Positions 27,923-35,746 of a stretch of DNA of 64,000 nucleotides are shown here, piece by piece. The notes below the pieces were generated by a model, which was not told the DNA's origin, did no database searches, and worked only from the letters and a program-made list of their open reading frames with translations. The position numbers and the translations under genes are program-made. Source of the DNA: Asaia bogorensis NBRC 16594 (GTDB lineage: Bacteria; Pseudomonadota; Alphaproteobacteria; Acetobacterales; Acetobacteraceae); the NCBI RefSeq assembly GCF_001547995.1, contig NZ_AP014690.1:1-64000 (forward strand). Direction: 5' to 3'. Each line of letters opens with the position of its first letter. Within the stretch, counting starts at the first letter, position 1.

Positions 27923-28858
27923 ATGGCCACCAAGACAGATATTCTGATGATCGACCCGATGCCTGCCAGCTTCAACGAGCAGCTTGGGTCGCCTTTTCAT
28001 CTGCATCAGTTCACCACGCTGGAGGCGCTCGGGCCGCTGGCAGGGCGGATAGAGGGTGTGACAACCGGTGGTGGCAGTGGCCTGCCACGCGCCATCATGG
28101 ATGCCCTGCCCAATCTTAAAGTCATTTCGGTCAATGGCGTGGGTTACGACAGGATCGACCTGGATGAATGCCGCCGCCGACAGATCCGTCTGGCCACGGC
28201 ACAGGGTGTGCTGACTGAAGATGTTGCCGATATGGCCATGGGTCTGATGCTCGATACGATGCGGGGCATCACGACAAGTGATCGTTTCGTCCGCGCCGGG
28301 CGCTGGGGCCATGAGACCGTACCGAATTCATGGACGCTCAAGGGGCGCAAGCTGGGCATTGCCGGGTTTGGGGCCATCGGCAAGGCCGTGGCCAAGCGCG
28401 CTGCCGCCTTTGACATGACCATCGCCTATTTCAGCTCGCGCGAGCAGAGTGACACACCCCAATACCCGTTCTATCCGGATTTGCGCGTTCTGACCGAATG
28501 GGCCGATGTGCTGGTGCTGTGTGTCTCGGGCGGCGCGCGCTCTTTCCATATGATTGATCGTGAGATGCTTGAGGCGCTTGGGCCGACCGGCTTCCTCATC
28601 AATGTGGCACGCGGTAGCGTGGTGGATGAGGCCGCATTGCTCGAGGCCTTGCAGACCGGAGCCATTCGCGGTGCCGGGCTGGATGTTTTCGAGCAGGAGC
28701 CCAGGATGGATGAAGCATTCTGGGAACTGGATAACGTGGTGCTTCAGGCCCATCGCGCGAGTTCGACCGTCGAGACGCGCCACGCCATGGGGCGTCTGGT
28801 GTTCGACAACCTTGCCGCATTCTTTCAGGGCAAGCCGCTTCTGACGCCTGTGCTCTGA
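27923..28858 (+). CDS. D-isomer specific 2-hydroxyacid dehydrogenase
   Basis: An NAD(P)H-dependent 2-oxoacid reductase of the GyaR/GhrB type, 311 residues. The nucleotide-binding motif is GIAGFGAIGKAVAKRA, followed by FSSRE, where Ser-Arg after beta-2 suggests NADPH. Catalytic residues are Arg in NVARGSVVDE, Glu in FEQEPRMDE and His in VLQAHRAS. A glyoxylate/hydroxypyruvate-type activity is likely but not proven. About 140 bases separate it from the hydratase gene, so a shared promoter is possible but not certain. Confidence 0.9.
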   Translation: MATKTDILMIDPMPASFNEQLGSPFHLHQFTTLEALGPLAGRIEGVTTGGGSGLPRAIMDALPNLKVISVNGVGYDRIDLDECRRRQIRLATAQGVLTEDVADMAMGLMLDTMRGITTSDRFVRAGRWGHETVPNSWTLKGRKLGIAGFGAIGKAVAKRAAAFDMTIAYFSSREQSDTPQYPFYPDLRVLTEWADVLVLCVSGGARSFHMIDREMLEALGPTGFLINVARGSVVDEAALLEALQTGAIRGAGLDVFEQEPRMDEAFWELDNVVLQAHRASSTVETRHAMGRLVFDNLAAFFQGKPLLTPVL

Positions 28859-29940
28859 CCGGCCCGGTTTTTACGATCGATACGGCGAGCCCTGCCTGAG
28901 AGATCCTCCACGCTCGTTCGACCGGTGCGAAACCGGTCGAAATGGAGGTTTTCTCCCGGTTTTTTGGGCTGCGACGCGCTGGGCAGCAGATAGACCCGGT
29001 CATCCGGATCATCAAAAAGGACGATGTGATTCTGGAAGAAATCGGTTCCGAGCAACCCCATGCCGAGATCGTCCTGAGCATAGACCGACATGTGATCGAG
29101 TGATATCGCCCCCATACGCATCGACTTCACGGCTGTGCGCTTGAGGTGCGAGTGAATGGTGCCGTAAAGCGCAACGCCGGAATTTCCTGCCGGGTCGGCA
29201 GGATCGTCCTTTACCGGGTCGAGCCATATCGCCGGTATCGTCGTGATCGGTGTATCGGCATCGAGCACGAAATCACGGGCCACACCATCAATGCTGACCG
29301 GAATCAGCCCTTTTCCATGTAAAGGCAGGGCCTGTGCCCCAGCGCCGATCAGAGCGGCGGGCGCGGAGCGGCACGCCGCATCACGGCTGAACCGGATCAG
29401 TGCGAAGGCGCTATGGGGCATATCCACCAGCACGGCGAGGTGTGAGAAAGCCTCGCGCCCAATCACCCCGATCAAAGGCCGTGAGCCGATCATCTGGGTT
29501 GGATAATCCTCAAGCTGGATCATGTCCGGCGTTCCCATGTCGAGGGGGCCTATGGCCAGCTGTCCTGCCTGAATGATGGGCTGAGGGTCAGTGTAGATCC
29601 CGTTTGTCGTGATCATGCCGGATCGGTGGGTGTCGTAAGTGTCGAACCCGTCCATATTCCCGACATAAAGCTTGTCGAAGCCATGAGAGAAATACAGAGC
29701 GATGGGGCGGCCATTCAGCGTGGCAGGGATGATCGGTGAATCGCCCGATCCACCCAGAAGCGGCAAGGTGACCGCGCCTTCGATGCAATCGGGCGGTGCC
29801 GGTTGCCCTTGGGCTAAAGCCTCTCCGGCAAGGCAAGAGACAACGCAGATCGGGAGGACAAGGCAGAAGGTCCCACGCGTTACATGACGAATGAAGGAAC
29901 ACCGCGCCAGTGAATGCAGTATGGCGCCTGCCACGCTCAT
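28825..29940 (-). CDS. Secreted retropepsin-like protein, degenerate catalytic motif
   Basis: 371 residues with a signal peptide ending near LAGEALAQGQ. Two beta-rich halves resemble the pepsin/retropepsin fold: the second half has FVLDADTPITTIP where an active aspartic protease would read F-x-x-D-(S/T)-G, and LLGTDFFQNHIVLFDDPDDR matches the C-terminal part of the fold. The usual D-T-G is therefore D-A-D-T, so protease activity is doubtful. The start at 29940 is fixed by the ATGA overlap with the DksA-like gene. A paralogue lies at 30377-31423. It overlaps the convergent dehydrogenase by 34 bases. Confidence 0.7.
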   Translation of the reverse strand: MSVAGAILHSLARCSFIRHVTRGTFCLVLPICVVSCLAGEALAQGQPAPPDCIEGAVTLPLLGGSGDSPIIPATLNGRPIALYFSHGFDKLYVGNMDGFDTYDTHRSGMITTNGIYTDPQPIIQAGQLAIGPLDMGTPDMIQLEDYPTQMIGSRPLIGVIGREAFSHLAVLVDMPHSAFALIRFSRDAACRSAPAALIGAGAQALPLHGKGLIPVSIDGVARDFVLDADTPITTIPAIWLDPVKDDPADPAGNSGVALYGTIHSHLKRTAVKSMRMGAISLDHMSVYAQDDLGMGLLGTDFFQNHIVLFDDPDDRVYLLPSASQPKKPGENLHFDRFRTGRTSVEDLSGRARRIDRKNRAGQSTGVRSGLP

Positions 29941-30200
29941 CTGAGCTGGCTGTCCTTGCTTCCGCGGCGATTGATTCCTGTAAAAACCGGCCTTCTGTCG
30001 CGCTCGGACTGGCAATCGATGCAAAGCCGCACACCCGGCAGTGCCTTTTGCCGAGCAGCCGGAATGTCCTCTCCGCAATTCACACATTCGGCGCAGCTCT
30101 CGCCATGCGGCATGGCCGCACGTGCACGGCTTACCGCATCGGCAATCGTATCATCGATCTGATCCTGAACGGCTCCATCGGGAGCCCAACCCGTTGCCAT
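29937..30200 (-). CDS. DksA/TraR family C4-type zinc finger protein
   Basis: A small protein of 87 residues. A helical start (DQIDDTIADAVSRARAAM) leads into a four-cysteine zinc finger, CAECVNCGEDIPAAR ... CIDCQ, near residues 36-64, as in YbiI-type DksA relatives. DksA proteins act in the secondary channel of RNA polymerase. Short forms like this lack the long coiled coil and are less understood. It is translationally coupled to the retropepsin-like gene through ATGA at 29937. Confidence 0.85.
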   Translation of the reverse strand: MATGWAPDGAVQDQIDDTIADAVSRARAAMPHGESCAECVNCGEDIPAARQKALPGVRLCIDCQSERDRRPVFTGINRRGSKDSQLR

Positions 30201-30376
30201 CAGCCTGATCCTTTTATTCTGAACAAGACAGATGTTGGTATTCTATCTCCCGCTCTCAAGGCCCGTGCACAATGAGCCTTTCAGGCTTTCAGCACGCGTG
30301 CAGCCCCGTGTCGTTTGCTGGGCCATGCCTCGATAGAGGTCACAAGGCCATCATGTGCCCTCTGGTTGGTATCTGC

Positions 30377-31423
30377 TCAATTCAGGCCGGGTTGGATCCC
30401 TGCACCAGAATACATGGGTGTGAGCGGCCATGTCCCTGAAGGGGGACGGATCATGAGGTCCTTCCCTTCGTTTCTCAGAGTATGAGGAAAGCGCAGCGCG
30501 CTTCCTTTCCCTGATCTCTGATGACGTGAGGGCAGGAAGTGGACCACATGGTTTGGATAATCGAAAAGAACGACGTGGTGCTCGAAGAATACTTGCCCAA
30601 GAACGCCCCCGCTGTCGTCACCGGATGAACCGGAGCCTGCGCTGCCCTGCAGATGAAAAGCTGTCCCGGCGATTTCGGGAATTACCGGCAGGGTGATCGT
30701 TTCATCACGGGGGGATGGTGGCGCAGGCCACTTGCCCGAAACGCTGCGATCCTTCTTCATGTCAGGTGTCGTCATCCAGGTGGCAGGCAGGGTGTTGAAT
30801 GCTGCGTTTGGGTCCAGTGCCAGAGACCGCCTTACCCCGTGCAGGGTAATCTGCGCGCGATGCTCTGCGTCGAGCGGCAGATGCGTTTCACCGGGGCCGA
30901 GAAATCTTGCGGCAGCCCCTTCGCAGGATTTGTCCTTACTGAAGCGAATAAATGCGAACGCGCTATGCGGAATGTCCATAAGGACCGCCAGACCATCGAA
31001 TTGATGTGCGCCGATCACCCCAATCACCTGGCGCAAACCGACGGAGCGCGTGGGGAATTGCGGCAACCTGACCATGGAAACTGTTCCCAGATCGAGTGTG
31101 CCGAGCTCGAGCTCGCCAGTCTTCATGAGGGGGGCATCGCTGATTTGCGCACCATCCTGCACAATCGTCGTATGTGTGCCGGTGTCACGACCGCCGTAAG
31201 CCGCGATATCGCCGCCATAAAGCCCATCGACGGTTGTCGAGTAATAGAGAGCGACAGGTTTCCCCTGCATCGTTGCCGGGAGAACAGGCGCGTCGCCCGG
31301 CCCACCAAGAATCGGCAGGGTGAATGCGCCCAGAATACATGAGTCAGGCTGGGCACGGGGATGGCTTGTCAAAACAAGCAGGCTGAGTATTGCGCAGAAA
31401 AAAGCAGATAGAACCCATTTCAT
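30377..31423 (-). CDS. Secreted retropepsin-like protein, second paralogue
   Basis: 348 residues with an N-terminal signal (ILSLLVLTSHPRAQPD). It aligns along its length with the protein at 28825-29940: ILGAFTLPILGGPGDAPVLP matches EGAVTLPLLGGSGDSPIIP, VIGVIGAHQFDGLAVLMDI matches LIGVIGREAFSHLAVLVDM, and IPHSAFAFIRFS is nearly identical. The position of the catalytic Asp motif reads LALDPNAAFNTLP, so it also lacks D-(S/T)-G. The tandem arrangement suggests duplication. No domain partner or substrate can be named. Confidence 0.7.
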   Translation of the reverse strand: MKWVLSAFFCAILSLLVLTSHPRAQPDSCILGAFTLPILGGPGDAPVLPATMQGKPVALYYSTTVDGLYGGDIAAYGGRDTGTHTTIVQDGAQISDAPLMKTGELELGTLDLGTVSMVRLPQFPTRSVGLRQVIGVIGAHQFDGLAVLMDIPHSAFAFIRFSKDKSCEGAAARFLGPGETHLPLDAEHRAQITLHGVRRSLALDPNAAFNTLPATWMTTPDMKKDRSVSGKWPAPPSPRDETITLPVIPEIAGTAFHLQGSAGSGSSGDDSGGVLGQVFFEHHVVLFDYPNHVVHFLPSRHQRSGKGSALRFPHTLRNEGKDLMIRPPSGTWPLTPMYSGAGIQPGLN

Positions 31424-31788
31424 CGCTGCCTATCGTCCTCGCTGCTGCGATCGCTGATCCAGGCCGTCGACAGATCTGACAACGGCAAGTGGATCAGTGC
31501 ATCTGTGCCAATCCTCTGTCCGGAGGCGCTTCCCGGGCAAGCCACATTGTCGTGCGGGATCATCGAGCCGCATGACAATGCGGCGTTGGACCCGGCCGGG
31601 TCATTGAGCGCCCATATGGTTCCGGCTGCTGCGTTCTTCTCACCGCGGTTTGGCTCGTATGTTCGGCAGGTCTCCTCTCTGGTTCCTATGGACCGCCGCG
31701 TTGAGGAGCGCGACTTGTCACGGCGCCGGAAATAAGCCGAACCCGTCTCCTTGGCTTTCGTTCACGACGCTGAGAGGGAGGGAAGAGC
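31424..31788. other. Intergenic region, divergent promoters
   Basis: 365 bases between the retropepsin-like paralogue (minus) and the HTH/membrane gene (plus). It should hold promoters for both. A 76-codon open frame at 31505-31735 has no recognisable domain or ribosome-binding site and is not called. GGGAGGGAAG just before 31789 is the ribosome-binding site of the next gene. Confidence 0.5.
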
Positions 31789-32223
31789 GTGGAACGTCTC
31801 GATCAGGGGAATGACGCTTCGGTGGTCAGGGCGCTTCCAAAGCAGGAACTGCTCGATTCAGTTCAGGCAGCAGCCCATCTTGGGCTCACGCATGGTCTGT
31901 TCAGAACGTTGCATTTCTTCCGCTGTGGCCCGGGTGTGCTGACAATCCGCTCCAAGCGCCTCTATCGACGCAGTGAACTGGACAGGCTGCGAGAGCAATG
32001 GTGCCTATCCGTTCTGGTCCGCGCTGAGGACAGGCTGAGTCCCACTGCCGACATGGAGGACAGACATGCCCCCCGTTCACCTTACACCTCTCGCCCTCTG
32101 CCCTATCGGCTCGATCCCCTGATGCGCATGCTGGCGCTGCGCGCCATACGGCATCAGATCGTTATTTCAACGTTCTGGGTGATGGGGATTATTGGTGGGG
32201 CAATCTGCCTTATCCTCTATTGA
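31789..32223 (+). CDS. Excisionase-like helix-turn-helix protein with a C-terminal membrane segment
   Basis: 144 residues, starting with GTG preceded by a strong GGGAGGGAAG. Residues 23-70 (SVQAAAHLGLTHGLFRTLHF ... RLYRRSELDRL) follow the pattern of an excisionase/MerR-type winged helix: S-x-x-x-A-A-x-x-L-G, then R-x-Y-R-R-S-x-L-D-x-L. The last 23 residues (QIVISTFWVMGIIGGAICLI) are a clear membrane helix. Such a DNA-binding domain on a membrane anchor is unusual. The stop is about 55 bases before the next membrane-protein gene, so the two may form an operon. Family assignment is tentative. Confidence 0.55.
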   Translation: MERLDQGNDASVVRALPKQELLDSVQAAAHLGLTHGLFRTLHFFRCGPGVLTIRSKRLYRRSELDRLREQWCLSVLVRAEDRLSPTADMEDRHAPRSPYTSRPLPYRLDPLMRMLALRAIRHQIVISTFWVMGIIGGAICLILY

Positions 32224-32278
32224 ACGGTCAGAGGACCGAAAAATCCCGATATTCGACGGTTTTCAAGGACTGATGCTC

Positions 32279-32719
32279 ATGCGCTCTCGTCTGCCTGCCA
32301 TCACGCTTTACGGCTCCCTTGCCTGCAATGCAGCACTTCTGGCACTTGGCAAGGCCAGAACCGGCAGGGCGGTCAGAGGGGTCAATTGCACCGCTCACTG
32401 GTTGAAGGGAGATGATGCCGCCTCGTGTGACGAGGTGGATCTGATTCATTCCGGCACCGGTGCCGCCACCAATGTGGCAGCCGTGCTGTTCTGGGCCGTG
32501 CTGTACGATCGGGCCCTTGGAAAACAGCCGGGCCTGTTCAGGGCGTTGTTGGTGACGCTGGCTCTTGGTCCGGTTTCAGCCCTGATTGACTACAAGGCAA
32601 CCCCGAAGCGTTTCACCCCCGGCTGGGAACTGGTCTTTTCAAAGCAGGATATGGCGCTGGTTTATGCGGCCATGGTGACGGGTATGGCTTTTGGCGCCAC
32701 ACGCCGCCGGAAGGACTGA
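32279..32719 (+). CDS. Small integral membrane protein of unknown function
   Basis: 146 residues from the ATG at 32279, which has AAGGA ten bases upstream; starts at 32273 and 32192 are alternatives. Hydrophobic segments lie near residues 7-20, 65-80, 90-108 and 128-142. Between the first two is a Cys/His-containing polar loop (GVNCTAHWLKGDDAASCDEV). The C-terminus is basic (ATRRRKD). I do not recognise the family. It is followed by a 14-bp hairpin. Confidence 0.55.
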   Translation: MRSRLPAITLYGSLACNAALLALGKARTGRAVRGVNCTAHWLKGDDAASCDEVDLIHSGTGAATNVAAVLFWAVLYDRALGKQPGLFRALLVTLALGPVSALIDYKATPKRFTPGWELVFSKQDMALVYAAMVTGMAFGATRRRKD

Positions 32720-32739
32720 ACCAACGCCCCTCAGAGCGT

Positions 32740-32771
32740 TCCCGCCTCGCCTGCAATCAGGCGGGGCGGGA
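32740..32771. terminator. Long hairpin between convergent genes
   Basis: A 14-base-pair stem with loop CAAT: TCCCGCCTCGCCTG (32740-32753) pairs with CAGGCGGGGCGGGA (32758-32771) with one wobble. It lies between the convergent membrane-protein gene and tldD. No T-tract follows on either strand, so it could be a Rho-dependent end, an mRNA-stabilising hairpin or a bidirectional weak terminator. Confidence 0.5.
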
Positions 32772-32806
32772 GAACACGAGGGGTGCATACCTGCCAAAGG
32801 CTTTTG

Positions 32807-34303
32807 TCAGGCTGTTCCGCCAACTGTCAGCCCGGCCAGTCTCAGTGTGGGCTGACCCACACCCACGGGCACGCCCTGACCTGCCTTGCCACATGTGCCG
32901 ATACCGGGGTCCAGCGCCACGTCCTGACCGATCATGGAAATCTTGTTCATGGCATCGAATCCGTTGCCGATCAGGGTTGCGCCCTTGACGGGGCGTGTCA
33001 CCTTGCCCTCCTCGATCAGATAGGCCTCCGACATGGCAAAGACGAATTTTCCCGAAGTGATGTCCACCTGCCCGCCACCGAAATCGACCGCATAGAGGCC
33101 CTTTCTGGTCGAGCGGATCATCTCTTCTATTGTGGCATCACCGCCCAGCATGAGGGTGTTGGTCATGCGTGGCAGCGGCGCATGGGCATAGGATTGGCGA
33201 CGCCCGTTTCCGGTCGGTGCCACGCCCATCAGTCGGGCATTCAACCGGTCCTGAATGAAGCCGCGCAGGATGCCATCCTCGATCATGACCGTGCGACCCG
33301 AGGGAGTGCCCTCATCATCGATAGTCAGCGAGCCGCGCCCTTCAGCCAGCGTTCCGTCATCCACCACGGTCACGCCGGGGGCGGCCACGCGCTTGCCGAC
33401 CATATTGCTGAAGCTCGACGTGCCCTTGCGGTTGAAATCACCCTCCAGCCCGTGCCCAACCGCTTCATGCAGCAGGATGCCGGGCCAGCCCGGGCCGAGC
33501 ACGACATCCATTTCGCCAGCGGGTGCCGGGCCTGCCTCAAGACTTACCTTGGCGCGGCGTACCGCTTCGTCCACCGCTTCCTGCCATGTTTCGCGCCCCA
33601 GCAGGCGTGACAGGCTGTAGCGTCCGCCCATACCGCGGCTGCCGCTCTCGCGACGTCCATTGCGCTCAAGCACCACGGACACATTGAGCCTGACGAGGGG
33701 GCGCAGATCGGCGGTGCGAAAGCCTGAATCGCGCATGATCTGTACCGCTTGCCACTCTGTCGCGATGCTGGCCGAGACCTGCACCACTTCGGGCCCGAGA
33801 CCACGCGCATAGGTGTCAATCTCACCTAGTACGGCGGCGCGTGCGGCAAAATCCGTATCGCTCAGGGGGCTCTCGGGCGCGTAAAGACGGCGGTTCGTGG
33901 CCTGCGGCGGCGCGGCAAGGGTGCCGCTGCGCCCCTGACGCACGACCGAGACCGCACCTACGGCACGTTCCAAGGCGCTTTTGCTGATCTCGTCGGAATG
34001 CGCAAAGCCGGTTTCGGGACCGATGACGGAACGCAGACCGAACCCCGATGACGTATCGAAGCTGGCGGAACGTATAACGCCGTCATCGAGCACAATGGAC
34101 TCGCTTTCGCGATATTCGAGGAAGAGCTCGCCATCCTCGATGCCCTCAAGCGACCGGCTGACGATTTTCTCCGCCTCATCCCGCGTCAGGGTGCTGTCTG
34201 CCCGTTCGAAAAACAGGCGATCGGTCACAGCAAGGGCAGAAAGGGGCGTGGCGTCGGCGTGAGAGGTCATGATTCCCAAAAGCTCCTTCTTGAACCCAGA
34301 CAC
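32807..34303 (-). CDS. tldD: Metalloprotease TldD
   Basis: A subunit of the TldD/TldE (PmbA) zinc protease, which trims peptide substrates such as modified peptides and antitoxins. It has 498 residues. The zinc motif is HEAVGHGLEGD (HExxxH) at about residue 275, followed by RKGTSSFSNMVGKRVAAPGV, both diagnostic of TldD. The C-terminal VTRPVKGATLIGNGFD and GKAGQGVPVGVGQPTLRLAG are typical. Two starts are possible, 34303 and 34270 (MTSHADATP); the first has GGAGAGG close upstream. No pmbA/tldE gene is in the window. Confidence 0.92.
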   Translation of the reverse strand: MSGFKKELLGIMTSHADATPLSALAVTDRLFFERADSTLTRDEAEKIVSRSLEGIEDGELFLEYRESESIVLDDGVIRSASFDTSSGFGLRSVIGPETGFAHSDEISKSALERAVGAVSVVRQGRSGTLAAPPQATNRRLYAPESPLSDTDFAARAAVLGEIDTYARGLGPEVVQVSASIATEWQAVQIMRDSGFRTADLRPLVRLNVSVVLERNGRRESGSRGMGGRYSLSRLLGRETWQEAVDEAVRRAKVSLEAGPAPAGEMDVVLGPGWPGILLHEAVGHGLEGDFNRKGTSSFSNMVGKRVAAPGVTVVDDGTLAEGRGSLTIDDEGTPSGRTVMIEDGILRGFIQDRLNARLMGVAPTGNGRRQSYAHAPLPRMTNTLMLGGDATIEEMIRSTRKGLYAVDFGGGQVDITSGKFVFAMSEAYLIEEGKVTRPVKGATLIGNGFDAMNKISMIGQDVALDPGIGTCGKAGQGVPVGVGQPTLRLAGLTVGGTA

Positions 34304-34396
34304 ATGGCCTCTCCGCCCTTCAAATGCGAGGGGAAACCCGACAGAGGAATAAAAAACATCCTCGATGGCCGGGTTGGTGGTGTCAGGTTGGTAGCG

Positions 34397-35530
34397 TCAG
34401 CTCTGGCGGGCCAGACGACAGAATCCGGCCACAACGATCATCAGGGCGGCCAGCATGAGGAAAGCGCTGGAGAGGCTGGTGGCATGAGCGACCGCACCCA
34501 CAAGGGCCGGTCCGGCCAGAATCCCGGCATAGCCTAGGGTGGTGATGGCTGCGACGGCGGTCGAGGCTTTCATGACCCGCTGTCGCCCGGCGCAATTGTA
34601 AAGCACAGGCACGATATTGGCGCAGCCAAGCCCGATCAGGAAGAACCCCGCCAGTGCGAGCGGGGCATCAGGGGCCATCACGACCAGCGCAAATCCGCTC
34701 CCCGCGCAGAGCCCGCCCAGACCCATGATGAGCGGACGCCCGCATAGTGCAATGACGCGGTCGCCACTCAGTCGCCCAAGGGTCATGGCCGTCGCAAACA
34801 CGGCGTAGCCCCAGCCCGGCTGTATGCCGAACGAGGGTCGCCCCTGCAGAAACACAGCCCCCCAGTCGAGCACCGCGCCCTCGGCCAGAAAGGCAATGCC
34901 CGTCAGGAGTCCCAGCACCCAGACCAGCCCACGGGGCAGCGCGAAACCTTCGCCACCGCCCGGTTCGGGCTGATGCAGTAGTCCGGGCCACACACGAAGG
35001 GCCAGAACAAACACAAGGATCTGTCCTGACATGATGATGGACCAGAGCGGCATACCGGTCAGGGTGAGCACAGGAGAAGCCGCAGCGCCTGCGGCCCCTC
35101 CAATGCTGAACCAGGCATGAAACCCCGAAAGCAGGGGCGTGTCGCTGCGCTGCTCGACCTCGACAGCCTGGATGTTGATGGCTGTTTCCACCGCTCCGAG
35201 CCCGACGCCCAGCAGGAAAATGCCCAATGCCAGCCCCGGCAGAAAACTCAGCCATGACAGGGGCAGCAGTACCGCGCCGGCAAGGCCCAACCCGCCAAGG
35301 GCGACGGGACGACAGCCCCAGCGACCCACCCATAATCCGGCAAGAGGCATGCCCAGTACGGACCCGCAACCGAGGCAAAGCAGAAGCAGGCCCAGGCTGC
35401 CATCATTGAGCCCTGCATGATGTTTCACGACGGGGACAAGGCATGACCAAAGGGCAAATATGGCCCCCGTCAGAAAGAAGACGGTTCGTGTGCTGTTTTG
35501 CAACCTCTTCAGCTCTGGCCTGTTCATCAT
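34397..35530 (-). CDS. MFS transporter
   Basis: A major facilitator superfamily protein of 377 residues with about 12 membrane helices, of the FucP/YbjJ-like type. The A-loop region reads MPLAGLWVGRWGCRPVALGG. The start at 35530 (MMNRPELKRLQN) is supported by AAGGACGGG about eight bases upstream; the frame stays open for 280 bases further but without membrane or family sequence. The substrate is unknown. It is upstream of tldD on the same strand with about 90 bases between them. Confidence 0.85.
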   Translation of the reverse strand: MMNRPELKRLQNSTRTVFFLTGAIFALWSCLVPVVKHHAGLNDGSLGLLLLCLGCGSVLGMPLAGLWVGRWGCRPVALGGLGLAGAVLLPLSWLSFLPGLALGIFLLGVGLGAVETAINIQAVEVEQRSDTPLLSGFHAWFSIGGAAGAAASPVLTLTGMPLWSIIMSGQILVFVLALRVWPGLLHQPEPGGGEGFALPRGLVWVLGLLTGIAFLAEGAVLDWGAVFLQGRPSFGIQPGWGYAVFATAMTLGRLSGDRVIALCGRPLIMGLGGLCAGSGFALVVMAPDAPLALAGFFLIGLGCANIVPVLYNCAGRQRVMKASTAVAAITTLGYAGILAGPALVGAVAHATSLSSAFLMLAALMIVVAGFCRLARQS

Positions 35531-35746
35531 CAAAACCCGTCCTTCAGTGGCATGCATCGTCCATGTCTCAACAGGGCTCTCCAATGCCATCGGACAGCGC
35601 GGGTGCGCATGACAAAACAATGCCATGCCGTCCGGGCGAGATCGTGAAGAGCCTGCTGCCCGGTCAGGCCGGGAGCCTGATACGGAGAAGGCAAACCAGC
35701 CCCTGAAGGATCGTGTTCCCTGAAGAACCGCGCTTAAGGAGAGTTC

